64,000 bases of DNA from assembly GCA_020629375.1 (NCBI GenBank), contig JAHDDK010000012.1:1-64000 (forward strand), read 5' to 3'. The notes under the pieces are model-generated. The model saw only the letters and a list, made by a program, of their open reading frames with translations. It had not been told where the DNA came from and made no database searches. The position numbers were made by a program, and so were the translations under genes. Numbering within the stretch: the stretch's first letter is position 1; the number at the start of each line of letters is the position of its first letter. The DNA is from Acidimicrobiales bacterium (lineage in GTDB: Bacteria > Actinomycetota > Acidimicrobiia > Acidimicrobiales > SHLQ01). Shown here one piece after another: positions 28,454-37,936 of this stretch.

Positions 28454-29281
28454 TCAGGCTTCGTCGAGCATCTTCTTCGCCCGGGCAATGATCGGTGCGT
28501 CGACCATCGTGCCTTCATACGAAACAACGCCTCTGCCGTCAGCCTCGGCCGCCTCCGCGGCAGCCACCAGACCGCGTGCCCACGCGATCTCCTCGGCCGA
28601 GGCGGTAAACGCGTCGTTAGCGGCAGCGACCTGTCCGGGATGTATGCAGAGTTTGCCGGCGTAGCCCAGGCTCCGGGCCATCTGTGCCTCTCGACTGAAA
28701 CGTTCGTCGTCGCCGTAGTCCACAACGACTTGATCGAGCGCCGGGATGCCAGCCAACCGCGCCGCCATCGCGACGTGCGACCGCGCATTCAGCACCTCGA
28801 GATTCGATTCGGTCCGAACTCCGCCAAGATCGGTCACGTAGTCCTCGGCACCGAAGTACACGAGGTCGACGCCCGCACCGCAGATCTCGACCGAGCGATG
28901 CACTCCGGCCACCGATTCGATCCCGCCACACAGCGCGCCGTCGAACCCGCGAGCGGCCAAGGCGTCGCGCACGTCGGACACCTGCCGATCGGTCTCGAGC
29001 TTCGGCACGATGACGCCATCAACCTTCGAGGCGGCGATGGCATCGAGATCGGCGGCGAAATGACCGCTGCCGATCGCGTTCGCCCGGACAAACAGGGCGG
29101 TCGAACCGAGTTCGAGGCCATCGATATCGATCTGCGCGACGCCGGCACGGGCATCCGCTTTGGCGTTCTCGGGTGTGGCGTCCTCGAGGTCGAGCACGCC
29201 GATGTCGGCCTCGCTACGAACAAACTTCTCCACGAAGTCGAGGCGACTCGCCGGGCCGAACAACATCGAGCGGTACCGCAT
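28454..29281 (-). CDS. HpcH/HpaI aldolase / citrate lyase beta-like CoA-ester lyase
   Basis: 'RSMLFGPASRLDFVEK', 'VLDLEDATP', 'GKLCIHPGQV'. Confidence 0.9.
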   Translation of the reverse strand: MRYRSMLFGPASRLDFVEKFVRSEADIGVLDLEDATPENAKADARAGVAQIDIDGLELGSTALFVRANAIGSGHFAADLDAIAASKVDGVIVPKLETDRQVSDVRDALAARGFDGALCGGIESVAGVHRSVEICGAGVDLVYFGAEDYVTDLGGVRTESNLEVLNARSHVAMAARLAGIPALDQVVVDYGDDERFSREAQMARSLGYAGKLCIHPGQVAAANDAFTASAEEIAWARGLVAAAEAAEADGRGVVSYEGTMVDAPIIARAKKMLDEA

Positions 29282-29359
29282 GCTGCGACCGTACCGCGCC
29301 GGCACGGGCCGCCCGCGACCATCCAGCGATGGCAACATGACGAAGTGGAGTTTGAGCCG

Positions 29360-30055
29360 ATGCCGCGTCGCCGGCCAGGTCTGTTGACACGAGCACTGTC
29401 TCCGGTCTTCGACGGCATCCGAAGCGTCGAGGCGTCACGCGAATCCCATGCGAGCTTCTGGGATGACTGGAACCGCGCGGCCGCTGCTGAGGACGGGCCG
29501 TTGTGGGTGGCGCTCGGGGATTCGACCTCGCAGGGAATCGGCGCCCCCTACCCCGAGGACGGCTGGATCCCTCGCATGATCGAACGGCTACGTTCGGAGA
29601 CCAGCGACCCGTGGCGGGTCATCAACTTGTCGATCACCGGCGCCAAGCTCGGCGACATCGAGTCACTCCAGCTCCCGCGACTCGATGAGCTCGTCTCTGC
29701 CGGCCACCAGCCGGGACTCGTCACCCACCTCGCCGGAGCCAACGACATGATGAGCCTGCCACAACCGCTTCGGCTCCCGGCCACCCTCAAGCGGATCCTG
29801 CGGGCCTTGCCGGATCACAGTGTGATCGGACGCATCGGCGTGGCCTCGCCGATCAACAGCCTTATGGCCAGTCACCTCACCGGCATGATCGAGGACCAGG
29901 CCGAGCAGCGACCGTTCCACCTGTTCTGGCCGTGGGACTGGCCGAGCCGCGACGGCGTCGGTGCCGATCGGTGGCACCCCGGCCCCAAGGGCTACAGCTA
30001 CATGACCGATCTCATCTGGGAGCCGGTGCAGCAGGCCATCCGCCACCGCGTGTAA
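29360..30055 (+). CDS. SGNH/GDSL hydrolase family protein
   Basis: 'LWVALGDSTSQGIGA', 'LAGANDMM', 'DRWHPGPKGYSYM'. Confidence 0.88.
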   Translation: MPRRRPGLLTRALSPVFDGIRSVEASRESHASFWDDWNRAAAAEDGPLWVALGDSTSQGIGAPYPEDGWIPRMIERLRSETSDPWRVINLSITGAKLGDIESLQLPRLDELVSAGHQPGLVTHLAGANDMMSLPQPLRLPATLKRILRALPDHSVIGRIGVASPINSLMASHLTGMIEDQAEQRPFHLFWPWDWPSRDGVGADRWHPGPKGYSYMTDLIWEPVQQAIRHRV

Positions 30056-30058
30056 CGA

Positions 30059-30073
30059 GAGGGTCAGACCCTC
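30059..30073. terminator. Perfect palindrome gagggtc-a-gaccctc in a convergent intergenic gap
   Basis: Located between convergent CDS ends 30055 and 30082; followed by ttctttc. Confidence 0.5.
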
Positions 30074-30081
30074 TTCTTTCG

Positions 30082-31644
30082 CTACGTGGTCTGGCTACCG
30101 CTGGCCACGTCCAGCAGGCGGCCCAACTCGGCGTGCCGTTCGAGGAGCGAATCGACCGGTTCGATCACCCTCGCCAAGGCGAGATCGTCGACCGCGGCTT
30201 CGACCGTCTTGCGGGCGGCCATTGCCCGACGTCGGGCCCCCGCCGCAAGGAACGGTCGCATCAGCACGGCTACGAGCAGGCCGGCGACCGCGCCACCGAG
30301 GAGCATCGTCGTCGGCAATGGGCACCACTCGAGACCTGGCGTCTCGGGCAGGAGAGGCTCGATGTCGAAGCGAAAGAATCCGCCGAGGACCGCGACGGCG
30401 AGCAACCAACACAGCCCCGTCACGGCGACGGCCGCCAGCAGACGCTGCAGCCAGGCAACCGCCGTCCACCAACGCGGGCGTGATCCGGCTCCAACGGCTG
30501 CTCTGCCAACCGACTTGCGCAGATCGTCGATCAGCTGGTCTCGCTGCTCGAACGCCGCAGCACGCAAACGAGCGGGCCACGGATCGGCCAAGTCGCCTGC
30601 CCGCGCCTCGGCATAGTCGCGGATCGCAAGATCCGCCCGAGGCGCAGCAGCACCATCACGACCCGGACCCGGCAGATCCGCCAGGGGCTTGCGTGCCAAG
30701 CGACGAACGAACCGGGTGAAGGGCCAACCCATCGCCAACGACCCCTGCCGCCGATGGTGCCGGGCGGCCACGTCACCAATCGATCGGCTGCCAGCCGACT
30801 CGGCGAGTCCTTCGACCAATTCGCCGTTCAGGCGATCGCGCCCACGTCCCTCGACGACCTGTCCGGTCCCGTGGCCAAGGTGGGTGACGGCATCACGAAG
30901 GTCGGAGTCGATGCGAGCGAGCACCGCTTCGCGTTCGTCGACGGTGGCCGCAAGTAGACCGGTCAGCGCATCGAATCCATCGCCGGTCAGCGCCGACACC
31001 CGGACGACCTCGGGGTCGTCGATGCCATCTGCTCGGAGCAGCCGTTCGAGGTCGCGACCGAGCTCAACCCCACCGTCATCGAGGCGATCGACTTGATTGA
31101 GCACAAAACGCAGCGTCCCTTGGTGCGCGGCGAGCGGCTCGATGTAGCCCGAGTGGAGAGCCTCGTCGGCGTACTTCTGGGGGTCGGTCACCCAGATGAG
31201 CACGTCGACCAGATCGACCAGGCGATCGACTTCGAGACGATGCTCCACCGCCGTCGAGTCATGATCCGGGAGATCGAGCAAGACCAGACCGGCGAGATCG
31301 TCGTTGTGGCCCAGGCCATCCGCTGGAGCCCGTCGGCGCTGCACCTCCAGCCAATCGAGCAGCTGACTCGCGTCCTCGTCACCCCACACGACCGCGTGAG
31401 TCATCGATGTCGTCGGTCGTCGGACGCTCGCCGTCGACACTTCGGTTCCGGCGAGACGGTTCACGATCGAGCTCTTGCCCGAGCCGGTCGCACCCGCAAT
31501 GGCCACGACCGTATGTGTCGTGCCGTGCCCGAGCCGGTCGCGCGCCCGACCCGCCACACCATCGAGGTCGGCGATGATGCCGTCATCGTGCAACCCCCGT
31601 GCGAGATCGAGCGCGGCAGTCAGCGCGTCGACGCGCTCCAACAC
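30082..31644 (-). CDS. Membrane-associated GTPase (dynamin-like/Era-like)
   Basis: 'IAGATGSGKSSIVNRLAG' Walker A, 'LLDLPDHDS', 'LNQVDRLDD'; C-terminal TM hairpin. Confidence 0.85.
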   Translation of the reverse strand: MLERVDALTAALDLARGLHDDGIIADLDGVAGRARDRLGHGTTHTVVAIAGATGSGKSSIVNRLAGTEVSTASVRRPTTSMTHAVVWGDEDASQLLDWLEVQRRRAPADGLGHNDDLAGLVLLDLPDHDSTAVEHRLEVDRLVDLVDVLIWVTDPQKYADEALHSGYIEPLAAHQGTLRFVLNQVDRLDDGGVELGRDLERLLRADGIDDPEVVRVSALTGDGFDALTGLLAATVDEREAVLARIDSDLRDAVTHLGHGTGQVVEGRGRDRLNGELVEGLAESAGSRSIGDVAARHHRRQGSLAMGWPFTRFVRRLARKPLADLPGPGRDGAAAPRADLAIRDYAEARAGDLADPWPARLRAAAFEQRDQLIDDLRKSVGRAAVGAGSRPRWWTAVAWLQRLLAAVAVTGLCWLLAVAVLGGFFRFDIEPLLPETPGLEWCPLPTTMLLGGAVAGLLVAVLMRPFLAAGARRRAMAARKTVEAAVDDLALARVIEPVDSLLERHAELGRLLDVASGSQTT

Positions 31645-31647
31645 GAC

Positions 31648-33318
31648 TCAGCCGCCGATCTGGCCAGCGAGCGAGCGCAATGCTTCGGGGTCGACCTCAT
31701 CGGTGGAGATGAGTTCGTCGAACCGAGCCCGGTCGGCGTCGATGACTGCGTCGAGGCGTTGCATCAGGTCCTCGCGGGCTTGCCGCGCCAGATCTCGTAC
31801 GGCCTGCTCACCGAACACCGCTGTCAGAACCGTCTGAGAAACGGCTGCCGTGCCACCAGCGACGGCGGCTTCGCCGCCAGTGATCCCACCCGTCTGACTG
31901 AAGACCGCAACCATCAGTGCCACCCCGATGCCGTTGATACCCGTCGAGATCGTCCGTGCGATCGTGACCTTGTCGCCCGACTGCTCGCGCACCAGATCCA
32001 GGACGACCTGCTCCCAGGCCTCGATCGCCCGTTCGACGTCAGGTCCGAGTGCGCGGCCGGCACGTTCGATGCCCCTCGGTGCGTCGACGAGCACCCGGCG
32101 ACCGCCGGGCATCGCTTCCCAGAGTTCGACGGTGTCGATGGCGGCCCGATCCACTGCGTCTCGGGCGACGACGACCAGATTTGATTCGAGCTCGCCGGTG
32201 ACGGCTTGGTCCGCAGACGGCCCGCTCCGGAGAAGCCCACCGACCCGATCCCGAAGGCGGCTGATACCCGCTTCGAGCCGGGACATGAACTCGCCCGTCC
32301 CGACGAACTCTCGCCATTGGTCGAGCACTTCGCCTCGCAGAAGGGTGCCGCGATCGAGTTCGGTGTCGATGTCGATGAGTGCCTGCGCGAAGCGCCGCCG
32401 CATCACGTTCTCGAGTTCGTCTCGACTTCCGGCTTCGTGCTCGATCGCCGACGCAATCCGATCCACTCGGGCCGGCACCGAGGCCAAGGCCCCCTCGAGG
32501 GTCGAGCGCACAAGCTCCTGGCGAGCATCAGCGTCGGCAGCGATGGTCGCCAACCAATCTCGGACCGGTTGAATGCGCTGCGGCATCCGGCCATCGGTCA
32601 GTTCGTCTTCGGGAATGGAGAAGACTTCGACTCCCCGAAGGCCTTGCTCGGCAAGCATGTCCCGGAAGTGCGACTCGACGTCGGCTTCGTGCCCGGCCGG
32701 AATGCGGTTGATGACGACAGCGAGCGCGGCCGACCGCTCCTTCGCCATACCGAGGTACTCCCATGGCACGGCGTCGGCGTAGCGAGCCGCTGTCGTGACG
32801 AACACCCACAGATCAGCGGCACCGAGCAACTGGGCCGCAAGATCGTGATTGGCGACTTCGACCGAGTCGATGTCGGGGGCGTCAAGGATCGCCAAACCGG
32901 GAGCCAATCCATCGTTCGTGACGATCCGAAGCCCCGTGGTCGCCGACCCTCCGGCACCCGTCGTTCGTGGCAGCCCTCCGAGCACCCCATCGGGGTCGGA
33001 GAACCAGTCGGCATCCGTTGGATGGCAGACCAGCACCGGTGCCCGAGTCGTTGGACGCAACACGCCCGCCTGGCTGACGTCGTCGCCGATGATGCTGTTC
33101 GTGATGGTCGACTTGCCAGCGCCGGTCGAGCCTCCGAGGACGGCGAGCAGCGGCGCGTCGAGCCGCTGCATCCGGGGCAAGAGGTAGTCGTCGATCTGGT
33201 CGACGAGCTCGGCGGCCTCCCTGGCTGCGTCCTCGGCCCCAGCGAGACCGAGCCGGAAATCGACGCCGGTCAGCGCCGATCGCAGGGCGACGAGATCGTC
33301 AGCGGTCGCGGAGCTCAC
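31648..33318 (-). CDS. Dynamin-like GTPase
   Basis: 'VLGGSTGAGKSTITNSIIG', 'ILDAPDIDS', 'VINRIP'; hydrophobic segment near C-terminus; GTG start at 33318. Confidence 0.85.
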   Translation of the reverse strand: MSSATADDLVALRSALTGVDFRLGLAGAEDAAREAAELVDQIDDYLLPRMQRLDAPLLAVLGGSTGAGKSTITNSIIGDDVSQAGVLRPTTRAPVLVCHPTDADWFSDPDGVLGGLPRTTGAGGSATTGLRIVTNDGLAPGLAILDAPDIDSVEVANHDLAAQLLGAADLWVFVTTAARYADAVPWEYLGMAKERSAALAVVINRIPAGHEADVESHFRDMLAEQGLRGVEVFSIPEDELTDGRMPQRIQPVRDWLATIAADADARQELVRSTLEGALASVPARVDRIASAIEHEAGSRDELENVMRRRFAQALIDIDTELDRGTLLRGEVLDQWREFVGTGEFMSRLEAGISRLRDRVGGLLRSGPSADQAVTGELESNLVVVARDAVDRAAIDTVELWEAMPGGRRVLVDAPRGIERAGRALGPDVERAIEAWEQVVLDLVREQSGDKVTIARTISTGINGIGVALMVAVFSQTGGITGGEAAVAGGTAAVSQTVLTAVFGEQAVRDLARQAREDLMQRLDAVIDADRARFDELISTDEVDPEALRSLAGQIGG

Positions 33319-34846
33319 GACGCAAGATCTTGCCGGAGGCCGACTTCGGGATCTCGTCGATGAACTCGACCAACCGAATCTGCTTGTAGCTCGCCACCTG
33401 GCCAGCGACGAACGACTGAACCTCCTCGGCGGACGCCTCGGCACCAGGCTTGAGCGTGAGGAACGCCTTGGGAAGTTCGCCAGCCTCGTCGTCGGGTATG
33501 CCGATCACTGCGGCATCGGCGATAGCGGGGTGCGTGAGCAGCAGACCTTCGAGCTCGGCCGGCGGCACCTGGAAGCCCTTGTATTTGATGAGCTCCTTGA
33601 TCCGATCGACGATGTAGATGTGGCCGTCGGTATCGAAGTGCGCCACGTCACCGGTGTGCAACCATCCGTCCTCGTCGATCGTCGCTGCCGTCGCCTCGGG
33701 GTTGTTGAGGTACCCCTTCATGACCTGCGGACCGCGAATCCACAACTCGCCGTCCTCGTCGACATCGAGGTCCTTCCCTTCGAGATCGACGATCCGGCAC
33801 TCGGTGTTCGACACGGTGATGCCCGACGATCCCGCTTTCCCCTGCCCGGGGATGGTGGCGTGCGACACGGGCGAGAGTTCGGTCATGCCGTAGCCCTGAA
33901 TCACCGAGCAGCCGAGACGCGCTGCGGCCTCTTCGCCGAGCTCGGCGGACAACGGGGCGGCACCCGAGAAGATGACCTCGACCGAGCTGAGGTCGTAGTC
34001 GTCGACCATCGGATGCTTGGCGAGCGCGAGGACGATCGGGGGGACAGCGAAGAACCAGGTCACCTTGTGTTCTTGGGTGATCGTCAGCGCTTGTTCGAGG
34101 TCGAAGCGGGGCATGGTCACGACCGTCACGCCGTTGGCGAGGAGTCCGTTCATCAACACCTGCATGCCGTAGATGTGGAAGAAAGGCAGGACGGCGAGTG
34201 CGACGTCGTCGCTCGAGTAGTTGAGCACGTGGCGGCACTGCTCGATGTTGGCGGTGAGGTTGTCGTGACTGAGGATCACGCCCTTACTGCGCCCCGTGGT
34301 GCCCGACGAGTACGGCAGCACCACCGGAGTGGCGTCGGTGTCGACAGGAACCTGCTCGGTGAGCGGTTCGCTGCCAAGGAAGTCGAAGATCGATTGCTCG
34401 CCCTCGACGGGATCGATCGTGACGATGTCGGTGACGGCGGTGCCTCCTGCGGCCGCTTTTGCCGTCTCGAGAAACATCGAGATCGTCACGAGAATAGTGG
34501 CGCCCGAATCCTGGAGCTGATGGTTGACCTCATCGGCGGTGTAGGTCGGGTTGATGGTCGTGACCGTTCCTCCAGCGAAGGCGGCGCCATGGAAGAACGA
34601 CGCGTATTCCGGAATGTTCGGAGCCATCAGCGCCAACGTCGAACCTGGCCCGAATCCGCGTTCGGCAAGTGCACCAGCGATCAGTTGGATGCCGGCTTTG
34701 AGTTCGGCGAACGTCTGGGTTCTGCCTGATGGGCCATCGATCAGCGCCGGCTTGTCGCCGAGGTCGTCGGCCATCCGGAGCGCGTAGTCGGTGATCGAGA
34801 TCCCTGACGGAATCTCGACATCAGGAAGATTCGAGGTGTACGGCAT
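33299..34846 (-). CDS. AMP-dependent acyl-CoA synthetase (4-coumarate-CoA ligase-like)
   Basis: 'LPYSSGTTGRSKGVILSH', 'YGMTELSPVSH', 'HTGDVAHFDTDGHIYIVDRIKELIKYKG', 'PKSASGKILRREL'. Confidence 0.95.
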   Translation of the reverse strand: MPYTSNLPDVEIPSGISITDYALRMADDLGDKPALIDGPSGRTQTFAELKAGIQLIAGALAERGFGPGSTLALMAPNIPEYASFFHGAAFAGGTVTTINPTYTADEVNHQLQDSGATILVTISMFLETAKAAAGGTAVTDIVTIDPVEGEQSIFDFLGSEPLTEQVPVDTDATPVVLPYSSGTTGRSKGVILSHDNLTANIEQCRHVLNYSSDDVALAVLPFFHIYGMQVLMNGLLANGVTVVTMPRFDLEQALTITQEHKVTWFFAVPPIVLALAKHPMVDDYDLSSVEVIFSGAAPLSAELGEEAAARLGCSVIQGYGMTELSPVSHATIPGQGKAGSSGITVSNTECRIVDLEGKDLDVDEDGELWIRGPQVMKGYLNNPEATAATIDEDGWLHTGDVAHFDTDGHIYIVDRIKELIKYKGFQVPPAELEGLLLTHPAIADAAVIGIPDDEAGELPKAFLTLKPGAEASAEEVQSFVAGQVASYKQIRLVEFIDEIPKSASGKILRRELRDR

Positions 34847-34934
34847 GGAACCGACAGTACTACTCCTCTTCCGCGCTGCTTCTCTTCCACGCATTCACCG
34901 AACGAACTTGACGACGCGTGCCAGAAGCGCGAAA

Positions 34935-34968
34935 GTGACGTCAGTCACGACATGGTGACTGGAGTCAC
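34935..34968. promoter_or_regulatory. Pair of 14-bp palindromes upstream of acyl-CoA synthetase
   Basis: gtgac-gtca-gtcac (34935-34948) and gtgact-gg-agtcac (34955-34968), 20 bp apart. Confidence 0.5.
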
Positions 34969-35066
34969 ATGGGGCGTCGATTCCAGGAACCAGTGATGGA
35001 GTGGCTGATGTAGGGCAACGAAGGGGGATTCCAGTCAGCCACAAGCCACGTCGAACCAGATCGATC

Positions 35067-35162
35067 ATGACCGATCCCCTCACGTTCTCTCACCACGAGG
35101 CAGACAGAGGCTCCGATGAGCCGGTTGAGCCATCCGGGAACGCAAGTGAGACGAGTCCATGA
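35067..35162 (+). CDS. Possible small protein (31 aa), may extend upstream to GTG at 35001
   Basis: MTDPLTFSHHEADRGSDEPVEPSGNASETSP; followed by a strong terminator in the same orientation. Confidence 0.3.
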   Translation: MTDPLTFSHHEADRGSDEPVEPSGNASETSP

Positions 35163-35180
35163 TCCCGGTTCGGACCAGCT

Positions 35181-35219
35181 GGAGCCGCCGTCACGGGGAC
35201 GGCGGCTCCTTCTGGTTTT
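35181..35219 (+). terminator. Intrinsic terminator
   Basis: ggagccgccgtc-acggg-gacggcggctcc 12-bp perfect stem followed by ttctggtttt. Confidence 0.75.
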
Positions 35220-36054
35220 CGAGAACGATCGACCGCCAAACCTCTCGAGCGATCTTCTCCGCAAGTGATGCCGAAATCTCGTGGCCAAGCCCATCGATGA
35301 CGTCCAGCTTCGCGTTCGGGATCCGAGCAGCCAGCTCGAACCCGTGCTCGATCGGGTAGACGGGATCGTGCGTTCCGTGGAACACCCGCGTTGGCACCTC
35401 GATACGGCCTAGTGATTCCCACCACTCCCCCGCCTCCACGACGGCGTGCCCGTGCCCGCTCGCGTCACGCCAGTGGGTCGAGACCTCCGACACCGCGGCC
35501 CGCTCCGCGACCACACGGTCGAACCCGTCCCGACCGGCGAACCACTCCTGCTGCGCCACGATGTACTCGACCCGATCCACCGGGTCGGTCGGCGGACCAC
35601 CAAAGAGCCGTTCGGCCATGCGTTCGACGAGCCATGGTTCGGGAGGTGGTAGGTCATCGCGCGGACCGGCCGTCGTGGCCACGAGTGACAAACTCCGGAC
35701 CCTTTTGGGCGCGGCGAGGGCCAATTTCTGCGCCACCATGCCGCCCATCGATGCACCGATGACATGCGCCGTCGTAACCCCGGCGTGGTCGAGCACCGCC
35801 ACGGCGTCATCGACCAAGTCGTCCAACCCGTATGGCTCGCCGGCATCCTCACTCAAGCCCGAGTCACGAGTGTCGAATCCGATCACATCAGCGACAGCCC
35901 CCAGACCTCCGAACAGCTGGTACGGCCACCGAGAACTCGGAGCCTCGGCAGGCGACAGCAAGAGCACGGCTGGACGACGCGTCGCGCTGGACCTCCATGT
36001 CCATGTGGACAGGTTCGGCAGACCTCGACGAACGACGGTGTCGAATTCCTTCAC
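35191..36054 (-). CDS. Alpha/beta hydrolase
   Basis: 'GFDTRDSGLSEDAGEPYGLDDLVDDAVAVLDHAGVTTAHVIGASMGGMVAQKLAL'; GTG start at 36054 preferred over 36141. Confidence 0.85.
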   Translation of the reverse strand: MKEFDTVVRRGLPNLSTWTWRSSATRRPAVLLLSPAEAPSSRWPYQLFGGLGAVADVIGFDTRDSGLSEDAGEPYGLDDLVDDAVAVLDHAGVTTAHVIGASMGGMVAQKLALAAPKRVRSLSLVATTAGPRDDLPPPEPWLVERMAERLFGGPPTDPVDRVEYIVAQQEWFAGRDGFDRVVAERAAVSEVSTHWRDASGHGHAVVEAGEWWESLGRIEVPTRVFHGTHDPVYPIEHGFELAARIPNAKLDVIDGLGHEISASLAEKIAREVWRSIVLENQKEPPSP

Positions 36055-36117
36055 AGACCCATTCAATCCGGCCGATAGGTTCGTGCGAGCCGTACGCACC
36101 TCGGAGGTCGGCGAATC

Positions 36118-37032
36118 ATGCTCCAACGAATCGGCGCTCAAGTCGCCCGCGGGTTTGCGATGGGTGCCTCAGATGTTGTGCCTGGTGTTTCGGGCGGAAC
36201 CGTCGCTCTCGTACTCGGTATCTACAACGACCTGATCGCCAACATCGGACTCGGCGCAAAGGCCCTCGGTCGCCTGGTCCGCGGAGATGTGTCGGGCATG
36301 CTCGATCGCTTCAAGCAGGTCGACTGGGTGTTTCTGTTGCCCTTGGCCGGTGGCATGGTGACCGCAGTGGTGCTGCTCGCAGGGATCATCGAGACGGCGC
36401 TACATGATCACCCCGAAGCGATGGCGGGGCTGTTCTTCGGCCTCGTGCTCGGGTCGATCGTGGTCGCCCGACAACTTCTGCAATCCCCAGAGCCACAGCA
36501 TCTCCTGATCTCGCTGGCCGTCGGAGCGGTACTGTTCGTGTTGCTGGGCTTTCAGTCCGGGCCGATCCTCGACCCCTCTCCGATCCAGCTCGTCGCCGCA
36601 GGATCGCTCGCGATTTGCGCCATGATCCTGCCGGGCATCTCGGGGTCGTTCATCTTGTTGATGATCGGCATGTACGCCGCCGTGCTCGGCACGATCACCG
36701 ACCGCGCGTTCGTCGACATCGCCCTCGTCGGCATCGGGGCAACGATCGGGCTGGCGTTGTTCAGCTCTCTCCTCAACTGGCTGATCGATCGCCATCACGA
36801 CCGCGTGATGGCTGCCCTCATCGGTCTCATGCTCGGATCGCTGCGCGTGCTGTGGCCCTGGCCGAATGGTGTGGGCATCATCGAACGCGAAGCCGAAGAG
36901 ACGATCTCGGGTACGGGGCTGGGTCTTCCCGACGGGGCGCCGTGGGTTCTTCCGATCGTGCTCGCCGTCGTGGCCACGGTCGTTGTGATCGGCGTGTCGA
37001 ACGCCGTCCAACCCGGAAGCGATCACGACTGA
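36118..37032 (+). CDS. DUF368 family membrane protein (family linked to undecaprenyl-phosphate translocation)
   Basis: 'ARGFAMGASDVVPGVSGGTVALVLGIYNDLI', 'GSLAICAMILPGISGSFILLMIGMY'. Confidence 0.92.
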   Translation: MLQRIGAQVARGFAMGASDVVPGVSGGTVALVLGIYNDLIANIGLGAKALGRLVRGDVSGMLDRFKQVDWVFLLPLAGGMVTAVVLLAGIIETALHDHPEAMAGLFFGLVLGSIVVARQLLQSPEPQHLLISLAVGAVLFVLLGFQSGPILDPSPIQLVAAGSLAICAMILPGISGSFILLMIGMYAAVLGTITDRAFVDIALVGIGATIGLALFSSLLNWLIDRHHDRVMAALIGLMLGSLRVLWPWPNGVGIIEREAEETISGTGLGLPDGAPWVLPIVLAVVATVVVIGVSNAVQPGSDHD

Positions 37033-37042
37033 TCGTTCGTGA

Positions 37043-37056
37043 GAGGGTCTGACCCC
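37043..37056. terminator. Palindrome gggtc-t-gaccc in a convergent gap (second copy of the 30059 motif)
   Basis: agagggtctgacccc between convergent CDS ends 37032 and 37078. Confidence 0.4.
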
Positions 37057-37077
37057 GCGCTATTCGCACTACCCGAA

Positions 37078-37878
37078 CTACCGGTCGGGCACGGTGATCT
37101 CGATCCAGCCTGCACCGCGGTCATCGACGACGAGCGCTCGAGCGTGCCGCTGCCCGCCACCCACCGCTGGAGCCCAACCGGCGACCGTCACGTCGGGCCC
37201 GACCTCACCGACCGGGAGCGCATCAACGATCGCCGAAATGGCGGACCGACGATCCGCATCGAGCTCCCCGACATCGCTCGTGATCAGCGCACCGTCGCGA
37301 CTCGACCACCCACGCCACGCATGATCATCGCCGGGGATCCCCCACCAATGGTCACGGACTCCAATGCCCGCAATCTCCCACTTCTCCTCGTCGAGCAAGA
37401 CCTCGCCATGCATCGCCCCGACGACCCGGTACCCAGAGGTTCCGGGGACCGGCGACGGGCCGGGCTCACCCTCGGTGTCCCAGTCGAGCTCGAGGCCTAC
37501 TGCGACGCGATCTCCCCATGCGCCGGACCACACATCGGTTGCCGGATCGACCGCCACCCCGAATGCCTCGAGGTCCGTCGTGAGATGTTCGAATGGTCGA
37601 AGCACCGTCGTCTGGGTCCAGATTCCCGACGCCCGCATCTCCATCGACGATCCCTTCGGGAGGGGCAAGTCGTCGACGAGCACCGAGACGAGCGGTCGGC
37701 CCAACCCCACGAGCGCCGCCCAGTACCAACACACGCCGTCGTGTGGACGAATCGTGAGGCGCACGTATCCGCCCTGGCCCTCTTCGGGGATCACGAACCA
37801 CTGATCCCACACCTCGACCCATCGAGGGTCGCCGCTCGCCTGGTGCAGTGACTCGGAACCGATGGGCAGGGTGTCCAC
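37078..37878 (-). CDS. Conserved hypothetical protein (DUF7064-like)
   Basis: Coherent ORF 'WVEVWDQWFVIPEEGQGGYVRLTIRPHDGVCWYWAALVG...DHWWGIPG'; GTG start at 37878. Confidence 0.55.
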   Translation of the reverse strand: MDTLPIGSESLHQASGDPRWVEVWDQWFVIPEEGQGGYVRLTIRPHDGVCWYWAALVGLGRPLVSVLVDDLPLPKGSSMEMRASGIWTQTTVLRPFEHLTTDLEAFGVAVDPATDVWSGAWGDRVAVGLELDWDTEGEPGPSPVPGTSGYRVVGAMHGEVLLDEEKWEIAGIGVRDHWWGIPGDDHAWRGWSSRDGALITSDVGELDADRRSAISAIVDALPVGEVGPDVTVAGWAPAVGGGQRHARALVVDDRGAGWIEITVPDR

Positions 37879-37936
37879 ACGCTCCAGTCTGGCGGGCAAC
37901 TGATGACCAACATCGATGAGGTGGCAGACTGAGCGA

